Shown here: positions 51,244 to 64,000 of the stretch, one piece after another
Position numbering within the stretch: the first letter of the stretch is position 1
How the letters are laid out: every line of letters begins with the position of its first letter
Origin: Saccoglossus kowalevskii
Lineage: Eukaryota > Hemichordata > Enteropneusta > Harrimaniidae
Length of the DNA stretch: 64,000 nucleotides
Direction of reading: 5' to 3'
Assembly (NCBI RefSeq): GCF_000003605.2
Contig: NW_003140812.1
Span: 1,205,981 to 1,269,980, forward strand
The notes under the pieces: generated by a model
What the model saw: only the letters and a program-made list of their open reading frames with translations
Database searches by the model: none
Told to the model about the DNA's origin: nothing
Program-made: the position numbers and the translations under genes

Positions 51244-54200
51244 TTTTTCCCCATTCAAGTATCATTTTCTAGTTTCTCTTAATCGCAGGCTATGAAGTAT
51301 CGGCGCCTCGCAACACTCTTATTTCAGTTTGGAGTCAGGCACTACCTGTCTGTATCCACTTGAAACACTCAACACAGTCTATAGTGAAATTAACATTCCT
51401 TTTTCTATACTCACTCTATGTGTCTCTAAGAAACGAATACAGATCGTCGGTCGGCTGTTGATTCGTCGAAAAATTTGTTATATATTTATTTATTTTTCGA
51501 ATTCCTGTTTTGAATCAAAATTAGGTGAGAAACAATTTTATATGAATGATAATACTGTTTCCACATATCAATGTGTTGTTTTGTGTTATGATCCGCAATG
51601 ACACAATCACGCATAGCCATTCAACATCACTCATTGTCGTATTTACCAAACAATGTAATACAACTGTTACGTAGTGACACATGTAGCGAGTAGGTCAGCT
51701 GTTATGAACGGATTAGTACATCGTGTTATCCTCGTTCTCAAATGAGATATTAAAATAAATCAAACACCATTTTTTGTTTATGTTTACATGCGTAATTATT
51801 ACTTATCTGTATTAATTTATACATCAACCGGGGAATCGTATATTTTTATGTAGCTCAAGCGCTGCTTACATTTATATGACAGAAAGAGACAAGGTACTAT
51901 ATAGTCATTAACAGTGTTGTGTTCAATGCTCTCCAAAGCATCGACCTTCTCTGTTATTCTAGTGAGTGATGATAATAAACGCAGATGACATGTACACGAG
52001 TAATGTGGACAACAAACGAAAAACCTTTTATTTGAGGAGCAATCGCGGCGTACATTTGTGGTTGTTGACATTTGAAGGATGTCCAAACAAGTGCTGTCAA
52101 GAGAATACGGACCGTAACAGCGCATCACCTGTAAACGTGGTTGCCATGGCATCAACACGTGCTTTGCCTGGTTTTTATGCAAATTGCGACCTCCCGCTGA
52201 TCAGTTAGTGGAAGAGGATCGATGTATGTTATTTTTCGCATGTGCTCACCTTACTTGGGCTTATTTTTACCATATTGTGTCAATTAATAGTCACTCAGTC
52301 CATGAAAACACTACTCAACCCAAACGGAACGAAATTACAAACGGCAGATTGTGTGCGATTTTAATAACGTTGCTGATTCCCGTGTGCACTCAGGCTTTAA
52401 TGAAAATAAAATGTTTCCATTAGATCAAGTATTAATGATGGGTCGCTCCGTTTTTATTGTCGACACGACTTCCTTGCCAATGTGGAATTCAGGCAGTTCC
52501 GTGGAAAAAAAAACACAGGTTGTCCACGCATATTTGTCAGCAGTATTAGAGTGCGTGAAGTCAATTGATATGCTAGTAATGGCATACAAATAACCCTTGT
52601 AAACAACATTTCAGAAAACAAAATCAGTACTTATAATTTATTTTTATTCTAAATGGCAAACCGGATATTAACGTACTGTCAAGTTTTGTATACTTCGTAA
52701 GTTCAATTTACCTATTTAACACAGCACCTGCAATGTCACCGATGTTATATATTACTTGTTGCTATATATTAGTGTCAAGGGAGTGCAAACTTTAGTTCTT
52801 GTACTGAATGTGTCCTTCAATCATAATTGCTGTGTTAGAGTTAGTATTTCATTTTCAAATTTAATGTGTTTTTTTGGATATGCGTAAATTGCCCTGATTG
52901 AAACGCACACGATCCATCAAAGGCACTCCAATGGGAACAGATATTGCTTAATTACGTGTCATATATATTGGGTTAGTTGAGCTCTATGTGTCAGCATTCT
53001 ACACAGGAAACGCAATTTTCGTTAAAACGCTTTGTGCAAATAAAAAAAGTGCATTATAATCAAACACTTAATAATGACGTAATAGCGCAGTTGCATTATT
53101 TAATCTTTATTAGTTACTGAATCTAAAGTTACCTGTTCCTATGACGGGACAGCTAAACTATACACCCGTACACATGACCCTGGGGTATCTGTAAACGTAT
53201 TACCTGTTATACGACGAAGCCGAACTGTCGATAATTATATCCACGTTCATACACGTGATTATATCGTTTTCAAAGTAATCATCCCATGTGATGTCCGTAC
53301 GAGAGAAAAAAAACAGCAGCAGTGTGAACAAAAACAGCAGTAAACACTAAAAACAGGTACTGTCAGGTACGTTTATTTTTTTCTATAGTTAGATTCGTAT
53401 TGTTAAGAGCTGTTGAAAAGGCACTGCTTATACAAATACCGGAATGAGAATTAAATAATTCTCGCATTTTCCTTAAAATATTCCAAACAAACAAACATAA
53501 TAATGTACACTGATGTGTAACATTATATTTCGTATGGCGTACACATGGAGATTTAACTAGTAACACTAGTATCGTAAGTTACTATGTCATATAACGTATT
53601 TCACTCGGAGATTGACACAAATGATCAATTATGTTTTTTTTATTTTTTTATTCTTTATTATTTGAAAATGATATACATTCAATTTGTAAACATGTTCATC
53701 TCCATTGAAGAAACTGGTGCTATGTATTATGATATACACAAATGATAATAGGGAGATGCATACATAGCATGGTTTCCACGGCGATATTGCGGATCTAATG
53801 AAGCCACGTCGTTAATCATAGACGTTCTGTTTAGTTAAACACATGACCAACAGCTTTACACTGGGGTTTGGTATATTCTACATACTATTCAGATTGGGAC
53901 ATCGTAGCCATAACTGTCAAGTGTGTTTACACTTGCACTTGATGGACGTTTTAGTTTTGATTTGAACTTTCGGACAATTAACTAGTAAGTTAGTCTTTTC
54001 AGTCAAGTGACAGATCCGCACTCGGTTGTTATGTTCGGGATCGTGTTACTTGTAACATATACCACGTGTATAATGGTACTTGTACCGTCCTTGCGACATG
54101 CTGTATAGACTGTATTTGATGAACTGTTCGTTAGCTGAAAATAACAGTGCGCACGCTGGTACATATGATGCCGTGTTACAGAAATCCAAGTTTTTATATA

Positions 54201-56869
54201 CAACTAAATAAAGGATGTGTATTCCGAAGAACAAGCACTTACATCTATGTATGTAATGCTGCCGAGTAAATATCAACGCCAGTCGAATTGTGCTTTAAAA
54301 TAAACTGGCAGGTGGCATTAAATTCACTAAAATCAGTAACCATATGTTGCAAACATGATTGATGTGATCAAACAGGCACACGTGAAACGATTAATAACAG
54401 TATAATTCACTAAATTTCGCAGCTACGAAGTCACCGTGTAAACATATTCAGCGTACAACATACGGTTATTGGACAACTTCATTCATCGGCTAGTATCCAA
54501 TTAAAAAAATAAAATAAACCTGGTGTACGCGAGTGTGCCCTTCATGCGAATCTACCATAGTACAATGAACATAGAGTACTTGATTACAGAATCTAAAAAA
54601 ATAAACGACAGCTGCACTAACGTCTGCGAATATACAGTAATAGGTAGGCTATAAGCCATACGTATTACGTCATTCGTATCAAACATCAACATAGCACAGC
54701 GCTACTGACAGTGAGAATATTGGAGGCGGTTGTTTATTGCATTTAGGAATCATATGTTGATTGTCCAGTATGTATTCAACTTATGTTGGTGTAAGTATAT
54801 ATTATATGTATAGCTGTTAAACTCGTGAGATGTACATTTCATTGTGACATATGTATGCAACATGGCAGGCATATGTATGACAACAGTGTACTGTTATTAT
54901 TAACAGTATTGCTACTGCGACCGTGGGGCAAAATAAACAGATCCTATTATTGCAATACCGTAAAAGAAAGAATCCACGTACGATTACGCAAAATATCTGT
55001 CTTTCGTTAGTGGACTCCTATCTAACATGTCATCATTATGGTATGCCACTAAACGTGCTAAAACTGTCTAATTATCGACACGTGCATTTTAATTCTGTAG
55101 GTTTCGTCCGCACTCCGTGGAATTCCCTTCAGAAAAAAACGCAAGGTTAACCTTATAACTCTCTACTGTTAATAAGCTGTATCAGTATTGTATGCGAAAC
55201 TCAAGTGGTTGAAGATTACGGTTGACCGCGTTATCAGATACTATATGTATGTAGACAGTTACGTAGCCATTCCCCGACGACGATAACAAGAAAGAAGCAC
55301 GCAAGTCCCAATTGGCAATAGAGGCATCCTTTCAATAGAAGGCGATTTCAATTCACGTCAATGGATTTCAGAACTACCATGGTTCTAGGAAAAAATATAT
55401 GAAAGTTGTATTATTGATATTGGTGGCACATAAGCAAGCGTTATAACATCGGTAACACCCTGAGAACGTTGGGAAATTGACAAAGCCGCGGACGACGAAT
55501 TGTGAATACTAAGCAGCTTATTAACATACACATATTCTCCATGATTCGTCTTTTGCTTCATTCCAAGCTGCCAGTTTACATTCAAGCAGAAAGTGATATG
55601 AATTTGTTCCTGATGCTTGTACTGTGTTGTGTACATGCGCGGGAATATATTTCTACTGGTTTAGACAGAAAACGAGATCCCAGCTGTCACTACTGTGGTG
55701 AAATGTTTGATCAAATACTGACGATTTAACTCAATCAACTTCAAATGAATATCTTCTTCCTCTCCATCTAGCGATTACATTATTGCTTCCGCTTTCAACA
55801 GAATTTGTTCTGGATGCGTGATGCGATGTGTCGTCTTGGTTTGTCTTGACGGTCGTTATTTTCGACAAAAAATATAAAGCTTCCATAGCGTTGTAAAAGA
55901 AGCGTAAGCACCGGAAAGCTTGGCCTCTCTAGACGTAGCAGTTTGCTTTGCACTATAAAAGACACGTAGACACGTAGAATTACAAATACGTACATACAAT
56001 GTGAACCAGCGACATACAAAAATAAAATAATTTAGTTTCCTTTGATGTGTATTCACAGTAAAAAAATCATTGCATATGTCGCTTTGTGTATTCCAGTAGG
56101 TTTAATGTAATACATTTCGAATGGCCGACATGTTTATCAAACGAAAAAAAAAAACAGATTGAAGAATAACGAGCTCGGGTCACTAGCAATTGTTCCTCCG
56201 CTAGTTTTGAATCTATACAATTACACACGTTAGCTGCATGATCCTAAAGTAGACCTTCCCTGGGACTATAAAGAACATGTCTGAATATATACACTGACAT
56301 ACACTGACATCTCAAAAATACTGCGATTTACAATCAACTCGAATTCTGTAATAAATACATGCATTCTGAGGGCTTGTCGACTTGTATATTCAAGGTGTCA
56401 TAGCCGTAAAAGATCTATAAATGTACGAGTTACCTCTCGATCTCGTCCAATATTCTTTCCAATTATTTTCTAATTTGCGATAACGTGTTTTTCATGGTTT
56501 ATGTGTGAACCAGTGTTGACAAGTTATAAATCTCAAATTAACCATTGAAAATTCGCTGTTTTTTTTTGTTTTTTTCTCATCAACATTCGGTGATCTTTCC
56601 TGTTTTTCACAACATTCCCAGTTGGTGTTAAACCAATATTCTTGCCACGCAAATACGCGTATACGCAGGTTGGCTGCAGTATGACGTGCGCGTCGGCGTT
56701 GTACCACTTTAAACGGTATATTTCATCACGTTAAGTTGGAATAAATGGTTCTTGTGATTACCTTCAGGGAATACATTTGGCACGAAATTCACAAATTGTA
56801 CTCATGGGACCGGGGAAGCGCACATTTTTACGACCCACTCTGATAGTGTTTTATCTCATGAATACATTG
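51244..56869. other. No gene recognised
   Basis: No gene supported. Two opposing frames overlap at 51817-52208 (121 codons minus, 80 plus), each without motifs. A minus-strand 83-codon and a plus-strand 75-codon frame overlap at 55385-55729; the latter ends with a C-H-Y-C-G-E motif that looks zinc-binding but stands alone. (TTTTTATTTTTTTATT)-type runs occur near 53635. Confidence 0.55.
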
Positions 56870-57250
56870 TCACGGTAGTTATTAACAAGATTCACTGAGG
56901 TCAGACGGAGATCATGCGTGTATATTCATTGTCATGCCGGCGGCAAATCTATTACTCTACAACTTGTTCCTGATTGGAAGCTAAAGATGAATAACTCGAA
57001 AACTCTGATCTTTATTAATATTCAATAAGCCTTGCATAATTGATTGATGTGCATTAGGGTTGGAATTGAGCTGAGTGTAAAGAAGGGACATGTTGCAGTG
57101 TGTTAATATAAATATGTTCATTCATCCCACCGCTTGTTATTCCTCTCTGCGCGGAATTCTAATTCTACTAATTATATAAATAAATCTGGGTCACTGTGTT
57201 AACATACAATGCCATCTGCATTGCATGAATATTTTAATAATACAGACACG
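56870..57250. other. Possible conserved non-coding element
   Basis: Non-repetitive sequence dense in homeodomain and POU-like words (TTGATTGATGTGCAT, CTAATTCTACTAATTAT, CTGCATTGCATGAATATT), different in texture from its flanks and with no coding potential. This is a judgement by eye. It would need cross-species conservation to mean anything. Confidence 0.25.
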
Positions 57251-60200
57251 GACGATAGGGCGTTAAACTCTGCGCAAAAATGGAATAGCATAATTTACAA
57301 ACTAATCTTTGTCAATTTGGTTACGTTTTCCGTAAGGAAAGGGTAAACTGGACTAATATAATTATATAATATCTAATCTACACATTTTTTTATATAAATA
57401 TTTCCTATAATACATCTGGGAATATTATCCAGTGAAATTTTTAATTGACCATAAAATCGAAATTAAAATGAACCACCTGCAACATAACGAGATAATGTGT
57501 TGGCAACAATAAAATGACAACAAAAAAAACGTACTTAACATTGATATGATTTGTCTAGGACTTTGTTCTAAAAATACACATTCGAAGGATTTAATAAAAT
57601 CCACGAGAAATCACTACAAATTAATGCAGTTGAAGTTGAAATGGCCGTAATGTTCTGCGCAGGCTATTGTTTCAGGCGCTGAAGAACCTTATATGGTTAC
57701 ATCGGCTTTAATGTCAATGCTCTTTATATATTGAATAATTATCGAGGACTACGATTCAAATTTTCTAAATATATATTTATCGGCCCTAGCAGCTTTCTTT
57801 AGTTTGAAATACAAATGTAGATGCATCTGCATGGGATTTCTCATTGCCACAGGTGTGTGATTGAACGCAACGTGGATCTTAGTGGAAACGTGATAATGAT
57901 GTTAATGTACATTAGATGTGGGAATTGAACTGAACACGCTGCCCTTCACAATGGGTTTATTCAGTAGTGTATGTAGCTTGGCACTTTAGATGATTGGGTT
58001 ACAACGCTGTCGAATAAAATCAGGTTATCTTACAAGAAAACAACACGATTTATACATTATCTAGCGCTCCTAGTGTATACATCGAAAGTGTAATGGTTCT
58101 TGGAGCATATTCTTTTCTGTTATTATTGTGGCTGTGTGTAGAAAGGTGTTGAATTTTTCAAAAAGAGCTCTTCGTTTGTTCGTATATTATGACAAGACAC
58201 TTTGAACACGTATATATACAAATGTAATATCATGTGTCAAAATAATTCCTGCACATATGCAGTAAAAACAAACATTACAATATATGGGCGTGGGTACATC
58301 AGCCTGTGACGCTTTCCAGTTTCTTGATATCAAGTATACGTATTATTGGTACTCGCTCTCGGGAAGTTAATTGACAATTCTCGCTAACTGTCTACATTTT
58401 ATAAATCATCAAACAAATAATTTCTTGAAGATGTAGAGATTCCAACTAAATAGTCGAAACTTAGTAAATCATTCTGTGTACAAAAAGTGATATAATGTGT
58501 CATAATCATAACACTTAAAAAGTTATATAGAGAGAGAGAGGGAGGGAGAGAAAGAGAGAGAAATTGTGTGTTCAATGTGCAAGTGTTTAAAAATTCACTT
58601 CAATAAATACTTTATTTATAATTATCAGTATTGAATACCAACCACTGGTGACAGTATGAATAAATGTTTCCTCCGCAATCACAGTGCAGTATATTTTGAT
58701 AATAATTACATCGGAATTTAATTGAGCAATAGAAACACATAAGCGCTGTTCCCAGATGACCTCAGATTACACTACTGTCAATAATTGTCGCCATTCAAAC
58801 GCTTTACAACACATTCTATATTACGCGTACTTAGGGACGAATGCACAATTAGTAGAGTCAGCGACATTTCTCCTGTACTTTGCAATAATCTTGAATGTTG
58901 ATTAACCGTCCCAAGTGTACGCTCAACACAACTTGTAATTCCTATTATGACAAAAGGCAGGTGTATTTTATGAAGAGTCATAGATAATTCATGCTCTTGG
59001 GCTGGGTTTGCATTTGTTGTTTCAACAATGCTCTATAGGCAAACACATCTGTTATCGCTTAGCTACTAGCAGAGTGAAAACTTGTCAGAGACTGTGGGAA
59101 ACCACGACACGCTCTCGATCAAGCGTGAACAATTTAAACAGTTTTAAGAACTGTTTATGTGTAGAGTCGTAAGTCATTCAACTACATAGCAAAGCTGAAT
59201 ATACAGTTTTATCGCACAAGCTGGTACTAGATTTTACATGTGTGGTAATCTCACTTACAGGAAACGATACCGTCACATGCGGCTATTATGTCTAAAAAAA
59301 AAAACATGTCCATACTTAGTATTTCAGAATCGGCACCAATTATTGTTGTTGAATATGATACTATATTTATATAAATTACAATTATTAGTGATGTACGGCA
59401 AATGTTTGAATACTGAAACCTGATCCAAAAATAATCCTCATACCTCCTAAGGGGGAAATCTTGTGGGTTATGCTTCTTTCTACTACATTCCCTAATCTTT
59501 GGAATCTAGGGCAAGTACTGAGGAAATATAATCTTAATCCGATATATAGATATATATTCATGGGATGTTTCGAACTTAGTGGATTTTAGGTTACTGGCTT
59601 TTATGCAGTGCCACTCAACACGGCGATCGTGCTCGCTGATGTACTAGTCATCATTACGAAAAATTGTGTTTTATTCCCCTTGACTACGTATGAGTTCAAC
59701 GACCATATTCAATTGCTGACAATGATAACTAGCGTTTTCTACATACATATTGTAATTGTTTCATTTGAATATGCTTATACAATTTGTATAAGTCACGTTA
59801 CCTGGCGTCGCTGTTAATGTAGACCCTTTGCACAACGCTTGTACAATATATTATGGCTATATTGGTGGTACTATCAATATTTCGCATGGGAATCCCCTCG
59901 CTGATTTTATCTCCTGGCAACACGAATGTGACATAGCAAAAACAAATTATAATTTATAGACAGTAAATAAGCTGCTGACAACCACCGTTATATGGAAGTT
60001 TTGAAAGCATATATATTAAATAAGAGTCGCTACAAAATATGCGAACAACACGATTGCATGAACTAATAGGATATCACATCCCACTACGTCGTGACGTGGC
60101 CAACAGGCGGTTTTTTTACTGTAATGAATCTGCAGAAGCGAATATGGAATAAGAAAATCGTTTGTAATCTCTAAAAAAAAATTGGATTATTCTACATACT

Positions 60201-61163
60201 GGGTAATACGTTCTGATGAGACTGACTTGCAGGCTTACTCGCTCGCCATCCCACACACTACTTAGATAAGTAAGTAACCATGAAACGATGAACAAAGATA
60301 AAAAAATATAACATTATACAGATTATCTTCTTCTCAGTGCATGTTAATGAAGAAATTACGTGGAATGCTGTGAGTTTACAACTACGGATGGTGTTTTCAG
60401 GAGATATTCGTGCACCGGGCATGCAGACCGAGCATGCCGACAATCTGTAAAGTCATATCTTGCCAGCAGTCTCAAAGTAGTGCAGTTTAGTTTGTATAGT
60501 AGAGTCGCTATATCAATGCTTTGAATGTCAAAGCAGACCTGTATGACTGATTCTCTGCATCCGAACGTCAGCTGATTGCAAACACTGGGTGAATTTGTGC
60601 ACAATTGACAACAAGATATTTCTGCATGCAGTAGTGCACACATGCTCAACGCCCTTATTGAAGCAACATTGTGGCATCCATGGAACTCATCAAATTATAA
60701 TGTTTTTTTTTTGTTATCTCGTTTCTAACACATGTATTCCATCACCGTTAAATGTGTTTTAAACACGTTTGCGTGTAACCGACAGAACATTATCAATTTG
60801 ATCTAAATTTAAATTTAAACTAGGAGTTCAAATGTGTAGTGCTTCAGATGCTGGCAAATTAATACAAACGTGTTAGACACGCCAAATACATTCATTGGTA
60901 CAAATACAGTTTGTTGGATAAGTGTGCAGTACGAGTGATTGTGGGTTTTTTTATGTGGTTTCTTTCTTTTTTTCATACAATCCCTGTAAGGCTCATTGAA
61001 ATGTGACAATTTATCCCAGTCAGTGGTAGATAGCTTCTACAATAATGAAATCAAAGTAACCTGACCTGACTCCAGCCGCATAGCATATAATGGGTAGCAT
61101 TAGATGCACAACAACATGGAGCTGTGACTAGCGCTTAGATGTAATTCATGCAAACACGTATCA
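57251..61163. other. No gene recognised
   Basis: AT-rich sequence with a (GA)n tract at 58529-58560. TGTGGGAA words, matching the Su(H)/CSL consensus, occur at about 57916 and 59093. A 97-codon minus-strand frame at 60356-60649 is rich in cysteine (contains CCQLC and CNQLTFGC) and somewhat richer in G+C, but belongs to no family I recognise and has no ATG at its first position. Confidence 0.5.
58529..58560. repeat. (GA)n simple repeat
   Basis: Imperfect GA tract with GGGAGGGA interruptions, about 32 bases. Confidence 0.9.
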
Positions 61164-62260
61164 GCAGACGAACTTGGTAAAGCTGATAATTGTGGTGAAA
61201 TTCTAGAACTATTATATAAACATGACAATGTCAGATGTGCAAAGTTCAGTCAATGAGTTTATAAACACCTTGTGGCTATTTTCAAGTCATCTACATCAAC
61301 TGCCACCAAACTGTCAGTGCTGTCAGCTGTGCTATACAATACACTGATTCCCCTGAATCAAACTAGACTCCACGTATATCATAACGGCGTTTGTACACTG
61401 ACTCTTAAGCCATGAAAAAAAGCATATGCGATGTGCAGTGTTATTAATTGAATCGCCACTATACTAAAAGTTTCACAAGATCAAACATTAGAAAAACCCA
61501 GAGATTAATCACATTAATTTGCATCTTGTTTGATTCCACTGACTCATGTCATCGTCATGAGCTGCATGGTAAATAATGGCAGATAGTGGCTCAGATGATT
61601 GATGAGCGTATGTTTATGCAGGATGTTTTTCACCAAAGATGATGGATAGACAAGCCTTTACTATTGCATGGTCGATATGTTAACAGATGCTGCTCCAACC
61701 TTATTTATGCCACAGGGAGAAACATCAGCTCTCTTGATAAAATAATATCAATGACAGCACTTTAGATGGCTCCTGGAGAGAAATTGATAAATGATGATGA
61801 CGAAGGTGGTAAAACTGAACTCCATGCAGCAAGGAATGATGATATAGGTATGGCAACTGATCATGTGGTCAACACTTTATGCACAAAAACTTCTACGTGA
61901 TATAAAAATTGTCATCAGATGAAATAACGTCTTCTTGTTGCTGCGAGATCATCACAGCCAAGCACAGTTGATTTGAACATAAACATAATTACGACCTTCA
62001 CCAATCGTTGAGTTATTGTCTCCACCCTAAATACAACAGCCGGTCAAGTGTTTATTATTTTAAATCTTTATTCCGTGGGCGCTGATGTCAACCAATCACG
62101 CATCATGTATAATCTCACATTCGAGAGTCCCATGCTTTAGACACCGGTTTCGACCTACGTTCGACATAATCTGACCTAATCTGACGTTGTTGTAAAACAT
62201 ACTTATGGGTTTGTGTTTAGTGCAATGGATCATGTAGTTGTGAATATTTGGGAAATAAAT
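61164..62260 (+). pseudogene. Decayed ankyrin-repeat coding sequence
   Basis: The plus strand carries eroded ankyrin repeats. One frame reads ADELGKADNCGEILELLYKH from 61164, then KDDG-stop-TSLY (about 61635-61655) and VDMLTDAAPTLFMPQGETSALL (to about 61735), matching the D-x-G-x-T-x-L and V-x-L-L-x-x-G-A parts of the consensus. A second frame, from 61769, reads DEGGKTELHAARND (about 61793-61834), RLLVAARSS (61928-61954) and SVGADVNQS (62072-62098), then ESPML and TAG at 62136. In-frame stops lie at 61647, 61898, 61925 and 62009, with a frame change between about 61735 and 61769 and several repeats shortened. An AATAAA follows at 62254. CpG is scarce here, as in old methylated coding DNA. Ankyrin repeats bind proteins; the parent gene is unknown. 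A retained functional exon is unlikely. Confidence 0.68.
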
Positions 62261-62800
62261 TTGTTGATCCTGCTACGTAATTCAAAACATACTATATTGT
62301 AGTAAATTGCAAAATTTAGTCATATGACTGAAACTGTGCATGTTTGATTGTAACACAAAATCAATGTCCGATTAACATGCTTGTTCTTCAAACGATGATA
62401 TTGCTGATTGCAGGCTACTCTTGTTTCTTAGATTAATTATTCCTATGAAACATACTTGTGTTGCATGCTTCACTTAGTAATCCAACAGCCCAATACTTAA
62501 CACTCAATACTTCTATTTACCTCCTATGGTAAACTTGTGTCTTTGTTGTCAGGCGATACACCAAGATTTAGCCGGATAATCCAATAATGCCATGAGTCTT
62601 GACCTGCCACGGCTCCAATTAACAACACATCTATTAATGTCACTCGAACTATGCTACAGTTCTCCTAGTCGAATGTTGACTCACTCTCAAGCGCTTGTAC
62701 TTGAGTGAATAACAATTTTCCTTCCACTGATACTGACTGACTGTGACTAGATGAAAAGCTATATTGTATTTATGCTATCTGACAGCTCCAGACAACATCA

Positions 62801-62808
62801 TGACGTCA
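62801..62808. promoter_or_regulatory. CRE palindrome TGACGTCA
   Basis: Perfect CRE, extended to CATGACGTCATG, itself a longer palindrome. Partner site at 62926. Confidence 0.3.
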
Positions 62809-62925
62809 TGTCACTATTTTTAGATGCATATTGAGTAACGGAGCCAATAAATGATGTAAAATATTTTAGTTTTTGGATTATTGTTTCTTACCAACAAATA
62901 TGACGTGATATACATTAGGTATCGA

Positions 62926-62933
62926 TGACGTCA
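62926..62933. promoter_or_regulatory. CRE palindrome TGACGTCA
   Basis: Perfect CRE, 125 bases from the preceding one. The context GATGACGTCACTG is the same as at 29732-29744. Confidence 0.3.
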
Positions 62934-63863
62934 CTGGTTTGATAGGTTACATGCACGGAATTCTTTGTTTTACATAAACAACAACTTCAGAATACATTAA
63001 CAAACCCTGGGAAAACTCTCCCATAATAACATAGTCGGCAAATGTGCGCATAAACTTGGCATCTAAATTCAATTTAGCACTTTGCCAAGTCTATTTTCAA
63101 GTCCAATTGGTACTGGTAATCGTGATATAATAGGAGGGGGTTGTATGAGAAAAATAATCCTTATAATTTCAACAAATGATCTATGTCGGATTATCCAGTG
63201 TTACTGTTGTACGGACTGAGGACTTCCAGGCTTCCAGGAACAGTATATATTTCTTATATTTCAAGGGTCATTAGAAATATGTGCACTCTGATCTACGCAT
63301 AACAGTTTGTTATTTTTAATAATAAACTACCCATATCAGCTTTTTATTTTATTCTTATGTTAAGCCACGTGATGAAAGCTGTATTTATGCGTGTACCAAC
63401 TATATATAAAAGTGAGTATGACAATCCAAGAAATCAAAGTGGCAATATGCAATCATTTAATATTCATGTTCTGTTATTTGTGTATATTTGTTCTCTGTTT
63501 TTTATGAGTGTACAATCTGCATCCTTTTTTGATATTCTAACATGTATTGTAGTTAGTTAAAATTATTTCTAAAATAAAAAAAAAATTCAGTCACTTTCTA
63601 CAATTCCTTCCATTAACCTCATTTATCACATTTATCAAACATTCGGGACCAGTCATTGAAACATTTGATATGTTAAACATTTTGCATAAATTACAAACAG
63701 GATTGCTGATATTTGCTCACAAATCTTGAAGGAAGTTTGAAATAAATATACTGTTGAATCGTGAGTTAAAAGCATATCTCATTTTATTTTCTGGACGACT
63801 TTGTTATAATCCGATAACCTGCAAATGTATGAATAATTGTAAAGGTATGATTACCTCGAGCTC

Positions 63864-63866
63864 AAA

Positions 63867-63917
<51 letters not shown>
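63864..63917. repeat. (AAAT)n microsatellite
   Basis: About 13 uninterrupted AAAT units, 54 bases. Confidence 0.97.
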
Positions 63918-63918
<1 letters not shown>

Positions 63919-64000
63919 GTAAGGTTGGTTATTGCTGCCTATCTTATCTTCTCATTCAAAGACACAGATAGTGGGGCTATCCATGAATCACACAAAATTA

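Larger units (their letters stand above)
62261..63863. other. No gene; two CRE palindromes
   Basis: AT-rich DNA without a gene. Perfect TGACGTCA palindromes lie at 62801-62808 and 62926-62933, 125 bases apart. A TATATAAAA at about 63402 is followed by no convincing exon. Confidence 0.5.

Noticed and set aside
51817-52208. Opposing frames of 121 and 80 codons; the plus-strand one contains an A-D-D-M word resembling an RT active site
   Set aside because: No other RT motif lies in order around it, and both frames fall within chance expectation.
55502-55729. Frame ending in a C-H-Y-C-G-E zinc-binding-like motif
   Set aside because: A single CxxC with no partner residues and an overlapping open frame on the other strand.
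60356-60649. 97-codon cysteine-rich minus-strand frame
   Set aside because: Cysteine spacing matches no domain I know, and plus-strand frames across it are also partly open.
1-64000. CRISPR arrays, bacterial operons, rRNA or intact tRNA genes
   Set aside because: None seen. The intron-containing, microsatellite-rich, LINE-bearing character is that of an animal nuclear genome.

Overview
This window looks like non-coding-rich DNA from an invertebrate animal nuclear genome. It is roughly two-thirds A+T, has many microsatellites, and contains almost no long open frames. Most stretches show no strong CpG depletion. The only intact gene I can defend is a single-exon rhodopsin-class peptide GPCR at 49468-50592, of the somatostatin/urotensin-II/opioid-receptor kind. 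That gene, together with decayed ankyrin-repeat coding sequence and a decayed LINE, fits a bilaterian, possibly a deuterostome such as a hemichordate, echinoderm or amphioxus. I cannot fix the phylum from the sequence alone.

Layout. 1-25 kb is mostly unannotatable DNA. It holds a perfect GCGCATGCGC (NRF-1-type) palindrome at 3173, a pair of diverged interspersed repeats (5483-5700 and 6987-7218), a possible signal-peptide exon at 10562-10677 whose splice phase fits a possible second exon at 15080-15176, and large (AT)n and (AC)n tracts. 25.7-30.1 kb contains a second GCGCATGCGC with an adjacent ETS-type site (25754-25797), then a 1.3-kb minus-strand LINE reverse-transcriptase relic (26640-27950), and a CpG-rich, promoter-like patch with a CRE and a possible initiator-codon exon (29675-30070). 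31.7-34.9 kb holds two diverged copies of an unidentified ~0.8-kb sequence, about 2.3-2.4 kb apart. 35-49 kb shows no gene, apart from a short stretch of reiterated motifs at 43.8 kb.

49.3-51.25 kb is a compact transcription unit: NRF-1-like site, TATA box, initiator, GPCR coding sequence and AATAAA. 51-61 kb shows no gene. 61.16-62.26 kb is a newly recognised relic of an ankyrin-repeat coding sequence on the plus strand, with several stops and at least one frame change, ending near an AATAAA. The window ends in an (AAAT)n tract.

The few genic traces do not form a pathway. The GPCR is the functional unit. The most interesting leftovers are the ankyrin relic, the LINE relic, the ancient duplicated unit at 31.7/34.0 kb, and the cluster of rare promoter-type palindromes (NRF-1 and CRE) at places where no gene is obvious. 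I found no clear previously undescribed system.
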